The notes below the pieces were generated by a model. The model saw only the letters and a list, made by a program, of their open reading frames with translations. It ran no database searches and had not been told where the DNA came from. From Fragum whitleyi (Eukaryota > Mollusca > Bivalvia > Cardiida > Cardiidae), in contig OX411543.1 of the NCBI GenBank assembly GCA_948146395.1, forward strand, positions 21,430,026 to 21,494,025: a stretch of DNA of 64,000 bases. The letters run 5' to 3'. This document shows positions 52,544 through 63,012 of the stretch, one piece after another; the first letter of the stretch is position 1; every line of letters starts with the position of its first letter. Both the position numbers and the translations under genes were made by a program.

Positions 52544-53936
52544 ATAAACTCTGCAGACTCTGGTCAAACAAAGAAGGGTTTATTATTTTGTATGAAAATA
52601 CAACAATAGATGTATGGTTTTATATTAGAAGAAAAAAAAAAGATATTTAAATTTCTCTTTTTGACATACTGGCACAAGCATGATATTGTTAAAGATGCAA
52701 AACTTTTATCTTTCTCAATGCAGAATGGATCATGTAATTATCACAAGTTCTGATATGCACATCTACATATATACATTGTTTAAATGATAATGCATATCAA
52801 TAAACAATAAAAGTAAATGAATTATTTGCTTTTTGCTTGTTAGGACTTTCAATCCTCTCTTACTCATAGTTAAGATTCTAGGGAGAAGTATAACATCTTG
52901 TCCATTTTCTTCACAAAACTCCTAACTACAGCTTTATGCAAGCTGTAGTTACGAGGTTTTATAAGAAAACAGATCATACATTAATCATCTATTTAAGCTA
53001 GAGATGGTCTGATGGTCAAAAGAAATTAATCTGGTAAATATAACTGCCCCTGATGTGTTGAAGTAGCCATTTTCTTGGAGGAAGTTGCAATGCATGCTGG
53101 GCTTGAAAAATGGCCTCCTTGATGGAGGTTGTTGGAAACACATTTATCTTCAGAGAACCTTTCCAGGTTGATTTGTGTAGATGGGGTTATCAGCTTTTGC
53201 AGATTTGTTGTTTCAATCTAGGTCCAGGAAGCCTTGAACAGCTCTACTGCGAGCCGAGCCAAGTATAAACTTCATTGTGATGTGCAACTGCAAAAAAAGC
53301 AGGGAAGTATGGCTATAGATTGGAGGGAAATAAGAAAGCAGAAACAAATCATCCAAGGTTAAAAAAATATTAGACATAAATATTCTGATAGCTTGGACAC
53401 CAGAAAACTCTTTAGTCTTCGACTTTATAACCTCCATTGGTTTATGAAATACATGTACACACATATTATGCCTGTCATGCAAGCCCTTTTGTGCTTAGTA
53501 TTGGATAAGAAAACCATGTTGGAAAGGGGACATAACTCGTGCAAAAATTCTTTCACAAATATCCCTCCATATCCCCTCCATATTCTTATTTTCTGTTTTG
53601 GTAATAAAAGATCAATTCCGAGTTTGAAATGTATACTTTCAACATAAGCAGGGCTATCAAACATATTAAACATTGACCAAAATTGCACAATAGTGATGAC
53701 AAAACAAGATGAAAGATATTCCTTGGGCTTTCTCTGAAAAGGCTTAGGCTTATAAACTACCTAGCATTTTATTAGTTATTTCATATTGATCAAGAATATT
53801 TGAATACTGATTGAGCATTCATAAAAAAGATCCTTTAACAAAAGTTAAACTTCCTATTCGATTTTGAAATTATTACAAGAATGAATGAACCAAGAATTTT
53901 GAATGCACAACAAGGTTTCAGTAATTAGCAGCATGT
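52544..53936. other. No gene recognised (1.4 kb)
   Basis: Apart from the hairpin at 52914-52965, no repeat or coding signature was identified. Frames of 84-89 codons on both strands at 53213-53688 show no domain. Confidence 0.4.
52914..52965. repeat. Family-M short hairpin repeat
   Basis: CTAACTACAGCTTTATGCAA and GCTGTAGTTACGAGGTTTT: stem TAACTACAGCTT/AAGCTGTAGTTA is nearly perfect. Confidence 0.65.
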
Positions 53937-54329
53937 TACTGTAAAAGCTCTTGTACTTCCCTGGGGGCTATTAGAATCACCATGTTTCTATTAGAAGGAT
54001 GGGGCTTTATTAGAGGTTACAGTTGTTAAGAAGTGGAAAATGGCCAAACATGCTACTGCTACATTACGGTATTTGGAATATGAAAGAAAAGCTAAAAACA
54101 AATCATCAATTTAAGCATTGAATTAACTCAAAACATTTAAAATTTGATACGGAAAAGTTACATTTACCCTTCATTGAAATCATTGTGTCATAAATTTGGT
54201 GGGGATAGGGGCTTATTTGAGGCTTTAAGTTTTCCAAAAGTCAAACAAACAAAAAACAATCTTGACGTCTGAAGAAGGGGGTGGGGTTTATTATTAGAGC
54301 ATTGGGCTCTATAAGAACTTATACAGTAA
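53937..54329. mobile_element. Possible family-R relative
   Basis: TTACTGTAAAAGCTC at the left and CTTATACAGTAAG at the right are inverted. The interior has GGGGGCTATTAGA, GGGGCTTTATTAGAGG and GGGGCTTATTTGAGG motifs recalling the ends of 51347-51624. Confidence 0.4.
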
Positions 54330-54726
54330 GAGGCTTAGAAGCTTACCCCATGTGGTAATTTGTTACAGGGCTTCACTGGCTATAAAAAATCTACAAAACA
54401 CAAAAAGACCCCAAAACCACACAAATACACAAAGCATTTAATACATTCTTGAAGCAAATAGATAAAATAACAACGGCAAAAAATATATCACGGAAGAACC
54501 AAAGTGATAGGGCAAGATTATCTTTCGTAAATGATCTGCTTGGAAAGAATGGTATTTTTCATGGTATCTGAGAAATAACATCTATTAAGCTTGTTCGACT
54601 GACAGCAGTATCTATCAAAGAAGAGAGAAAATACAGTTTCCGGCTCCTGTTTGGACAGACCAGAATTATACCTCGGTGTTCTTCATAAAAGGGGGATAAT
54701 GGTATTCTAAAATTGTTATAGTTGAA
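54330..54726. other. No gene recognised
   Basis: No signal. Confidence 0.4.
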
Positions 54727-54796
54727 TGCTCAGTGTGAAACAGTTGTAACTGCCAATACGTTTATAGGCAGTTACAACTGTTTTGCACTGATCAAG
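54727..54796. repeat. Family-K hairpin element
   Basis: TGCTCAGTGTGAAACAGTTG and TAACTGCC pair with GGCAGTTACAACTGTTTTGC and ACTGATCA. A near-perfect stem of about 28 bp. Confidence 0.75.
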
Positions 54797-54956
54797 CTGT
54801 TGAATTATTATCTGAATGAAAACCTATGATTGTACTCATCTGATTTGTCTGGAATCAATTCTTATGGGTAACAACAACACAGGGTTTAAATCAAATATCC
54901 AGATTTGAATTTCTAACAATATTTTCTATTTGTAGCTCTTAGGCCTGGGCCCAAGG

Positions 54957-55189
54957 TTATAAAAATTTTCTAGGGCTCAACTTAGAATTTCCTCAAATTT
55001 TAAATTCAAATAAATGTAAGAAAATAAAAGACAATAGTAAAAAGCTGTTATTTATAACAACTCATTAATACTATCTCTTATGTTAATACATTAGTATGAG
55101 AATTAAAATAGAATTAAGGCTTTAATCTCAAATTGAAATTTGAGAAAATCTTGAATTGAGAATGAGAAAAGTTTATAACTTCTGACCCT
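54957..55189. mobile_element. Family-J fold-back element
   Basis: GGGCCCAAGGTTATAAAAAT left, AAAGTTTATAACTTCTGACCC right, with inner CCTCAAATTTTAAATTC and CTCAAATTGAAATTTGAG. Central CTGTTATTTATAACAACTC. Confidence 0.75.
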
Positions 55190-55321
55190 GATTATCATAG
55201 CGGCTGGAGGCTAGGAAAGGATGTGATGGTTGTACTGAGGAGAGAAATACAAGGAATCCAGCCGCCGCGATATAACTGAAAAAATGTTGAAAGCGGCATT
55301 AGACACCATTCAATCAATCAA
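55190..55321 (+). mobile_element. tRNA-derived SINE (family S), 3' part
   Basis: Starts in the body (ATCATAGCGGCTGGAGGCTA), skips the usual GTTAGGTGCTCC segment, and ends CCATTCAATCAATCAA. Directly abuts the family-J element. Confidence 0.75.
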
Positions 55322-55915
55322 AGAGGCCCTGATTGCTTTCCCCATTAACCTTGCAGATTTTAGGTATCTATTTGAAAGTTTTTGGAACTTGGTCTTTTGA
55401 TTGCTGTCCTGTGATTCTTAGAAGTCTTTCTGTTGGATTGTAGAGTCACAGAAATCTTCTGCCAATGCATATTAACATCTCTTTAAAAGTTCATTTTTCA
55501 ACATGCATTTGAAAGGCTTGCTATTTTATGCTGTCATATATATGAACTTGGTAGAAATCTTCAGTGGGCTTTCATGCATAAAGCTTTCAAGATTTGTTTG
55601 AAACACATAAGAATAAATGAATTTCCTTTCATGAAATAGTAAGGTCACAATATTAAATATTAAGGTCACAATATTTAAGCTCTTTTAACATAGCATTACC
55701 AGAAAACGGCATAATCTGGGTCAATTTGACCTGTAATAGTTGTTACTCTGTTAAGATTGTCACAGCTGCTCTAAGCTGTTTTGTATCCATCTGACAACAG
55801 ATGTTTATGTTTTCATGAAGATTTAATGTTGTTATGCTGCAAAAACCTTGTAAATATGAGTTGTACCTAGATGGTGTTATATGGTTTTAGAAGTAATTGG
55901 TTGTTAATAATTCAT
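55322..55915. other. No gene recognised
   Basis: Contains a small tandem, TAAGGTCACAATATT repeated twice at about 55650-55677. Confidence 0.4.
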
Positions 55916-56105
55916 AGTTACAGATAAGAGGGAGTAACTCCAGTCTAAAATCTTCATTTTTCCATTAAACTCAATATTATGGGTACTCATTTGAATTTTC
56001 TCGATGAGACGTTTCAAATGAGTACCCACAATATAGGTTTTAAGCAAGGAATAATGAAATATTTTAAATTTTGAAAACAAAAATTCCCCCTCTATCTGTA
56101 GCTCT
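55916..56105. mobile_element. Family-C palindromic MITE, full length
   Basis: AGTTACAGATAAGAGGGAG left, CCCCCTCTATCTGTAGCTCT right. Central TGGGTACTCATTTGAATTTT with mirror TTTCAAATGAGTACCCA. 190 bp. Confidence 0.85.
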
Positions 56106-57175
56106 GTAATGTTTTGCACGAGGATTAGTTCATCATTAGTTTTGATTTTAATGGTCCATCATAAAGTTCAGAATACCTCACATATTCATTAAAGGAACCA
56201 TGAAGTTAATGTAGCTGATGCTAATGTGAAAATTTGGAAGTGGTCTTACCTTCACACAGGGATTCTTTGGCAACTCAGTAACATTTGAGTCTTGCCAAAA
56301 ATAGTATATATTATAAAGTATATAAATATGAAGACATTGTTGCCCTAATTCTTAATTGTTTTTATTAGAGCCTATAGATTGTAATTAAGTCATTGCAGTA
56401 AAGCCATTTTAGCTAGTCACTAAGGTATACCTTTGGGAAAGAAAACATTACCATGGCTTTTTAGTGTTTTGATTCTCTTTTTTTTTTGCTGACTTTGGAT
56501 TTCAGAGTCATATCAGTAATGTAGACATTGCTGCGTGGAGAAATATGCTGGCTCTCAATGTTCTGTATAATCCAATTCAAGGTTGTTAGAATACCGGTAG
56601 TACAACATGCTTCTAAATGCCTCCAACTAACAGAAAACAAAAATGGTATTGGCCTCTTAAAGTATGACTTGCATTCTATTTTAGGCTTTTACAAACTGCA
56701 TACATTACATTAAACACATGTTCAAATACTACTGTATTCCAGTTGATATGCTCCACTGAAATTTAAATAACCCATAAAATTAGCTTCAAAGTACCGAGGT
56801 CATGTTTTGAAAAAATTATGTCAGTCTTGTTGAATTCCATTCTGTAATTGATGAAACACAGCCCCTTCCTTGAAAACCCTATAATAGTTTGCCCCTTTCC
56901 TCCCTAAAATTGGTACCCTTTAATAAGCCAGAGAAGTATATAACATAATGTATATAAAGATGGATGGACTTGCCATCACTTTGGCATCCCAGTTGAAAGA
57001 CATGTTTAAATGATAGTAACAGACATAAGAAAGAACAATATTTGACCAGATCATACAAGAGCCCTAAAAGATAAAGATAACATGATATATCAAGGGGTCT
57101 AAGCAGAATTATTATATTGTAGTTTCTACTGGCTTCTTTACTTACAATGGTTTTATGCTGAACACCCCTTCCCCC
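56106..57175. other. No gene recognised (1 kb)
   Basis: T-run at 56481-56489. No coding or repeat signal. Confidence 0.4.
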
Positions 57176-57177
57176 TC

Positions 57178-57320
57178 CCTGATCAAGAATATGACTACTT
57201 TACTGTTCTCATGTTGTTCACAAAATAAACATAAAATCCCCCCACCCACCCACCCCCCTTAGGGCCTGATCAAGAATATAACTGCTCTACTGTTCTTATG
57301 TTGTTCACAACATAAACAAA
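57178..57320 (+). repeat. Tandem duplication of a ~55 bp segment with C-rich junction
   Basis: CTGATCAAGAATATGACTAC...CTCATGTTGTTCACAAAATAAAC (57178-57232) and CTGATCAAGAATATAACTGC...CTTATGTTGTTCACAACATAAAC (57267-57319) are about 90% identical, separated by a CCCACCCACCCACCCCC tract. Confidence 0.8.
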
Positions 57321-57375
57321 TCTTTAGCAGGCAGTATCTACTTTGCTTGCTAAACTATATAGATCCACAAGTTTG

Positions 57376-57442
57376 AGTGAGTGATCAAAGGTCAATTTTG
57401 TCTATACACTGTATAGACAAAATTGACCTTTGATCACTCACT
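57376..57442. repeat. Perfect 32 bp palindrome with 3 nt loop
   Basis: Arm 57376-57407 (starting AGTGAGTGATCAAAGGTC) is the exact reverse complement of 57411-57442, with loop ACT. Weaker pairing (ATCCACAA/TTGTGGAT) extends the fold to about 57362-57456. Not homologous to any other family here. Could be a MITE core, a small-RNA hairpin or an artefact of recent inversion. Confidence 0.85.
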
Positions 57443-57456
57443 TGAGATTGTGGATG

Positions 57457-58130
57457 TATACTTGATAATTGTGAGTGAAACTTGCGTCTGCAAAATGACT
57501 GAATGTAAAAAAAAAGTGACAGTTTGCAAGTTTGTAAGTCTACATGTCCTCCATTCTTATGCCTGGTGATGTAGTATGACTTCTTTAACATTATAATTTT
57601 ATTAAAGGCTGTATACTGGCTTATGTGTTGGCTCATATAATATGTAGCACGCAGTAGATTTAAAAAAATAACTGAGATTGAAAACAAGTTAAAGTTCCAC
57701 AAAATATATCAAGTTATAATCAAAGGAAGCATTTCATCTTGACCATGATGTTCTGTGACTGTAAATATCATCAGTTTTCGTGTAATATGTTACGTTTGGT
57801 GGTTATGAATAGTTTGATGGGTTGTCGGAGCGTGGAGATTGTTAAATGATGAGTGAAATCTGCGGGTTACACTCAGTAATTAATTTTAAATATGTCGAGA
57901 ACTTGTTGTCTACCATTGATGTTGAAGAAATCTTGAAAAGTGTTTAAAATTTTTCCTGTAGTTTGTACTCTAAGACACCAACATTTCACAACTGTTGAGT
58001 CCAAACATTAGAACAACATAAATTTTGTTATGTCTTCTATTTTCTTTTATTTCATATGTTCAAGGGCATGATTTAAGTTTCTTTTTGGTCTTTGATAGAC
58101 CTAAAACTTTCCTTTAAATTTGCCTTGTAG
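57457..58130. other. No gene recognised
   Basis: A 105-codon minus-strand frame at 57385-57702 includes the palindrome and has no domain. Confidence 0.4.
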
Positions 58131-58228
58131 CAGCAAAGATGGTGAGGTAATTGTCGACTATAATAATTCTTCTGGCCCTGTAATTGAGATTATTCCTTCT
58201 CAGATTATACCGATAGGTCTTGAAGAGT
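58131..58228 (+). CDS. Weak candidate internal exon, protein unknown
   Basis: A pyrimidine-rich tract and TTGCCTTGTAG precede 58131, and a donor-like GTGAGT follows 58228. Between them one frame is open and encodes SKDGEVIVDYNNSSG followed by PVIEIIPSQIIPIGLEE, a non-low-complexity peptide unlike the other short frames here; the frame continues to a stop near 58265 if the donor is not used. 98 bp, so it would change phase. I recognise no family and see no partner exon, so a chance frame or decayed repeat is quite possible. Confidence 0.2.
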
Positions 58229-59479
58229 GTGAGTTGGATTTTGCATCAAGCATCATCATATCATAGCATTTCAATTTTAAAGTCTAAGGATATTAAGGAA
58301 TGCATTAGGTTTTGCTTATTTGTACGTGATTGAACTGGAAAAAATATTAAATCTAATACAAACAATTGATTTATGACATTATTTCAAAATGCTGCTCAAC
58401 TCTAAATCTTGTTAAGAAGTAAATGATAGGGCAAGGGGTCTAAGTTTCATTTCGTTTTGCTCTGTATAATATATCTCAAAATCAATTGTAGAAACCATTT
58501 CACATTAGCATTGAGGCAAGAACAAGATAGGATTAAATGCTATATTTGGTCTCAAATTAGTTCTGTACAGCGAGTATTACAATGTAAAATACCAGATTAA
58601 ATTCACGATAGCATGGTTGTTATTTTGATTATTTTGAAGAATAACGATCCATTTATTCAAAGAAAGTGGATTGCTTCTCCCATTTAGGGATACTTCTGTA
58701 ATATGTCAAAACTTTTTTAACTAAACTTTCAACTTCACCACATTAGACGCTTTGGCAACAATCAGCCAAAAAACAGCCAAAATGAAAAGAAGAAAATAGT
58801 TATCCAAAAGTAAAAAAGATGTTTGTTGATTGAAATTCTTTGTAACAATTTGGAGCAAAAATTAAGTACAAAGCATATTTTGAGTGAAAAAATTGCTCTT
58901 TAATGATAATTCTTTGAATAAATTTTCTTGATTTAGTCTAATGGAAGATGAGTTACATAGAAATACATAGTTGTCTAAGATCATTGCCTTTCGTTTCGGA
59001 AATGTTCAGGAACACAGAAGGGGGCTTAATTTTTAGTTTAATATTCATGAAGGCCTACTTACATATAATGAGGCTTCAAGAAATTTTAACTTAAAATCAG
59101 CTTATAAAACATCAAGGTCATCATGTTACATGAAGGTGCATATTACAGGCCACTGTGTAATCTTTTTATTTCAATATCACTTGTTATGCATATTTTCCCT
59201 CCAACTAACTTATGACTCAAACAAATCAAAGTGCTGTCAGCACTGTAAATCGGACATCATTGAGAGGCTGGGATAGTGCAATAGTTCGCCAATCAAAAGA
59301 GCTCAAATTTGGACAATAAAAGTTGGTAAAATATTTGCCCAATTTTCGAGTTTTTTGTCTTAACACTTCATCTTTTCGAGGACATCGCTAGCTCATCCAA
59401 CCTCGTGGGTCCGATTTTGAAAGTTTGCTGATTCGATGGCCCTCTGCTAGTCTAAATTATTTCTTAGCAGATTTTTTTA
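58229..59479. other. No gene recognised (1.2 kb)
   Basis: AT-rich. Possibly the older part of the LINE remnant on its right, but no motif was recognised. Confidence 0.35.
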
Positions 59480-60125
59480 CGCTGTTATACTGAGCACACG
59501 CCAAGCTAAAAGCTTGTCTGTTAATATTATTCCTCTCTCTAGAGTTTAAAAGCCTGTTTAGCAACAAAACATTTTTCATTAAACTATTTACCATTTTGAT
59601 TACAAACATGTTTGTTTTTCAAGCATTGGGTTTTCCCTCAAGAAACACGTGAAATCGGCAACTATGCTATTTATATCTTTGGTTTCTGACCAATCGATTA
59701 AATCTAGCAGCACTCTATGATTATTCATGAGTTATTCTAAAAATAGATCGCTCTTACTGCTATCCTATATCAGTTTATCGTATGTTTTTGTCGGTTTATT
59801 TGTTGTTGAATAATTTTTCTTCATACTCAAATTTGAATTTATTGTAAATAGGATTGGAGCGTGATCAGAGTGCTCATTGAAATCAAATATTTCAAAATTA
59901 CAAAATTATTTCTATTTGTTAACACATAGTCAACAGTACTCATTCCACCGGTAGACTTCCCACGCTCCCTGTTAGAGTGCAGACGACCATTGACCAATGA
60001 CAAACAACTTAATTGACACATTTCGAGCAGACGATGTCCATTGCATCTACCACGAGGTGTGAATTTACGCGTGGGTTTTGACCGAGTGATAATCATAACA
60101 GAATTTGATTGGTTGTCAGTCCTAC
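59480..60125 (-). pseudogene. Non-LTR retrotransposon remnant: AP-endonuclease C-terminus
   Basis: On the minus strand an 85-codon frame (60096-59839) reads GRCNGHRLLEMCQ, LVNGRLHSN and STVDYVLTN, the G-x-LLxxC, NGR and (V)DYV landmarks of APE-type LINE endonucleases (CR1/L2-like). A single frameshift near 59880 then gives FDFNEHSDHAPI (59852-59887), which carries the conserved SDHxP active-site motif. Downstream, stop-interrupted frames contain RQAFSLACAQYNSVKKSAKK near 59480-59550, like the linker before reverse transcriptase. Dead copy; no reverse transcriptase found. Confidence 0.75.
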
Positions 60126-60633
60126 AACTGGTAAATGACCGTTCGAGAAAAAAATCAGAGTAGTAATATTGTAAGTGCTACAAATTTATTTTACAGTTAA
60201 CCTATTGTACGTTTCAACTCCTTTACTCAACCGAAAATCTTGTTATAAACACTGAAAATACTAACTGGTAATTACTAAAAGCGAAAATTACATCAAATTT
60301 TGTATTAGCATCTTCTCTATTTGTCGAAATTTAAATAAGATAAAAACAAAGTTTGTAGATTGTGACTGAAAAGGCCGTTTCTTCGGTGTTTGAAAACACA
60401 TTATTTGGTTTGAACACATTGCTCAGGAGATAAAGGTAAAAATGTAGTGGGTCAAACAGACTGGATTTCTGGAAACCGGTATAAATCTCCGATTTAAAAA
60501 CCCAATTGACTGAAAGTCAAAGAATGGATATTTTATTACATGAAAGGAAAACAATGCTACATAATGATTACTTTAAGACTGTGCGCATGATGCAGAGATG
60601 CAGAAACAAAGATTGAACAATGAATCAAATTTA
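60126..60633. other. No gene recognised
   Basis: Could be part of the LINE 5' side; no endonuclease N-terminal motif identified. Confidence 0.35.
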
Positions 60634-60870
60634 ATTCTAACCATTGTCATGCTGTTCTCTGCATATTCCTGCTGTGCAAAAAAGCTTTAAATTGGCAGAC
60701 AGAGTGGACCAAGATCAACCTGCACATATGTGCAGTTTGATCTTAGCCCACACTGCCAGCTTTTAAATTATTATTGAGGGAAAATTTTGAGCCAGACTAG
60801 TTGAATAGTTCCGAAAGATTAGAATTTTTGTTGGATACAAAATTTATATTCCTAATGAGAAGTGTTAAAC
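60634..60870 (+). mobile_element. Family-B MITE, diverged
   Basis: TTCTAACCATTGTCATGCTG left end. CAAGATCAACCTGCACATAT and GTGCAGTTTGATCTTAGCCC form the inner palindrome. The right end is not identified, so the end coordinate is approximate. Confidence 0.55.
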
Positions 60871-60955
60871 ACTGTAACAGTTGGAGCAAGCTTTAACAGG
60901 GTATTGTGTTACTTTTTGTTATGCTGATGTGCATCAACTTGCATCTGTGGTTGCT

Positions 60956-61184
60956 TTAACCCTTTGCTGTTTAATCCCTGCTTTTTACGTGCCTGTGATT
61001 TTATGATTGAGAAAACATTGTGAAAAAAGAAGAAATTGCTTCTGACAAGCAATTTTTTCTTTTTCCACACTATTTTTTACCCTTCTGAATGGTTATTTTT
61101 CAAATTAAATCCATTTTAAATTTTTGTCTGCTATACCTTTGAATTTGGACAGGTCCAAAATTTTGTAAAACAGGGAAGGGTTAA
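60956..61184 (-). mobile_element. Family-A piggyBac-like MITE, intact ends
   Basis: TTAA at 60956-60959 and 61181-61184. CCCTTTGCTGTTTAATCC left, AACAGGGAAGGG right. Hairpin AAGAAATTGCTTCTGACAAGCAATTTTTT at about 61029-61057. Confidence 0.9.
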
Positions 61185-61230
61185 GATATTTCTTGTTCTA
61201 ATGACAATGGAGATTACTGTGGCAGAGAGG

Positions 61231-61445
61231 TTAGCCCTTGTTATGCTGAGTCCTGAATAGGCAGGAGGTATAGACACAGGTCAGCTTGCACATAATTATG
61301 TGCAATCTGATCACAGTCAATACCACCTGATTTTCCTTTTAAATAAGAGAAGTTTGAAATTTGTATTTCCAAAATAAATTACTTTCAGTATACCTTGATT
61401 ATAACTGATTTTGTCAAGATTTGAATTTTGCATTGCAAGGGTTAA
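61231..61445 (+). mobile_element. Family-B piggyBac-like MITE
   Basis: TTAGCCCTTGTTATGCTG left (one change in the TTAA), GCATTGCAAGGGTTAA right with TTAA at 61442-61445. Inner palindrome TTGCACATAATTATGTGCAA at about 61287-61306. Confidence 0.75.
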
Positions 61446-62068
61446 AATTTCAGAAAAAAAGCTGTCTATTTCAACTTGACTGGAAAAATAAGAAAACAAT
61501 TTATTATAATATATTTAAGTTTGATTTCCAGGAAAGCTCATCTGACATAAGGTCACTCTCAAACACTCAGTCCAGATGAATTTTGACACCCCTTGGTCTC
61601 GAGAGAAGTAATGGCTCAAACTCACAGCTACTCATTTTTAAAGCTGGGGGATACTGGAACTATCTATTAAGCATTTTGCTCACAAACAAAGTCTTAACAA
61701 CAGTGCGGCTCAAGCCATGTACCTTCATGTCATGAGTCGAATGGCTATACCACTATGCCAAAGAGGCAGTTTAAAAAAATTTTTGATATACTAATACACA
61801 TATTTGAAGGGTTCAGAATTTTATAGCGCCATCCCATCATCAAGGCTTTTAGAGGCAAAACGCCTTTTCACTTTCATCTTCAATTAATCGGATTTAAAAG
61901 ATAATTTTTATGTAAGCAGATTCAGTGTAAAAAGATATGCTTCCCTAATAAAAAACAAGAGGTTTGACAGACCGAACAAATGTTGAGATTTTCAAGATAA
62001 GACCTTCCTGTGGAAGAATTTCGGAATACTTGATCCAGAGAGAATATAAAGGAGAGGGATTTTTCTGA
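61446..62068. other. No gene recognised; possible tRNA-like head at 61700-61770 (minus)
   Basis: On the minus strand CTCTTTGGCATAGTGGTATA and ACATGGCTTGAGCCGCACTG faintly resemble A- and B-box regions of a SINE head. Weak. Confidence 0.3.
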
Positions 62069-62243
62069 GTTACAGCTAGTTCCTACAGCTAGTAGAGGGG
62101 TATTCCCCGATTTTGATGATAAAAACAAATCAGTAATATTGAAATGAACCCTGTGTTTAGGGTGCTCATTTGATTCGTCTCATTGAGAAATGAGACAATT
62201 CAAAGGAGTACCCACAATATAGGATTTTGAAATATAGAAATAT
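62069..62243. mobile_element. Family-C palindromic MITE, right end replaced by family D
   Basis: TACAGCTAGTAGAGGGGTAT left arm, GGGTGCTCATTTGATTCGTC and GACAATTCAAAGGAGTACCC centre. The right arm is lost where 62244 begins. Confidence 0.7.
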
Positions 62244-62479
62244 GAACCTGTGCATGACATTTCCAACAATTTGAAATGATTTTGCGGTGCAAACATTGAG
62301 TAGCGTTCACAGCTATAGTTTAAATATTAAGTTACCTGATGGTCTACATATACTTTGAGACCTTATCTTTCTACTAGACACACAGTGAAGGCTCTGATCA
62401 GACTGTGCGGATGCACAAGTTGGTCAGAGTTTATGCTTTGGGCATATTTTAAATTGTTGGAAATCTCACGCACAGGCTC
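62244..62479. mobile_element. Family-D MITE
   Basis: GAACCTGTGCATGACATTTC left, GGAAATCTCACGCACAGGCTC right. Inner CTCTGATCAGACTGTGCGGA and TGCACAAGTTGGTCAGAG hairpin. Similar length to 32319-32547. Confidence 0.75.
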
Positions 62480-62628
62480 ATATAGAATTATAGAAATATT
62501 TAAGATTTGGAATGGTGTTTCAAGCTCATAGAGACAGGAGTCATTTGTCCCAACCAATGGGAGATGATAAAGAGTTACTAAGAAAATCTAAGTGGTATAA
62601 GCAGCTGTGTTGACTCAGATGAAACATG

Positions 62629-62643
62629 TTTTTGCTGGTTTGA
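62629..62643. repeat. Left target-site duplication of SINE
   Basis: TTTTTGCTGGTTTGA, repeated at 62926-62940. Confidence 0.9.
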
Positions 62644-62925
62644 TTGATTGATTGAATGAATGGAGTTTAACGCTGCTTTCAACAATTTTTCAGTTATATC
62701 ACCACGGCGGCTGGGGCACCTAACAATGGATTCCTGGTATTTCTCTCACCAGTACAACCATCACATCCTTCACTAGCCCCCAGCTGCTATCTCACATAGG
62801 TCTACGATTATCAACCTATTGGCGAGAAACAAATAGTCGGAAAGAATGAGTGCCGCCATTGGGGATCAAACCCGGGACCTCCAGATTTCAGTCTGACGCG
62901 CTACCAACTGCTTTATGACGGCAGC
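62644..62925 (-). mobile_element. tRNA-derived SINE (family S), full length, minus strand
   Basis: Read on the minus strand from 62925: GCTGCCGTCATAAAGCAGTT (A-box region), GGTAGCGCGTCAGACTG, B box GGGTTTGATCCCC, GCGGCACTCATTC, GATAGCAGCTGGGGGC, AATACCAGGAATCCATTG, and a (TCAA)n-type 3' end at 62644. Flanked by an exact 15 bp duplication. The best minus-strand copy here. Confidence 0.92.
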
Positions 62926-62940
62926 TTTTTGCTGGTTTGA
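62926..62940. repeat. Right target-site duplication of SINE
   Basis: TTTTTGCTGGTTTGA, identical to 62629-62643. Confidence 0.9.
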
Positions 62941-62967
62941 GAAACAAACTTACGAATAGTAAGGGTT

Positions 62968-63012
62968 CTTCAAAAATCTTGTAACTACAGCTGTAGTTAC
63001 GAGGTTTTGGAA
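62968..63012. repeat. Family-M short hairpin repeat
   Basis: TTGTAACTACAGCTGTAGTTAC with GAGGTTTTGG to its right and CAAAAATC to its left: CTTGTAACTACAG/CTGTAGTTACGAG is nearly perfect with no loop. Confidence 0.65.

Noticed and set aside
57376..57442. Rho-independent terminator
   Set aside because: The hairpin is followed by no T-run and the sequence is clearly eukaryotic.
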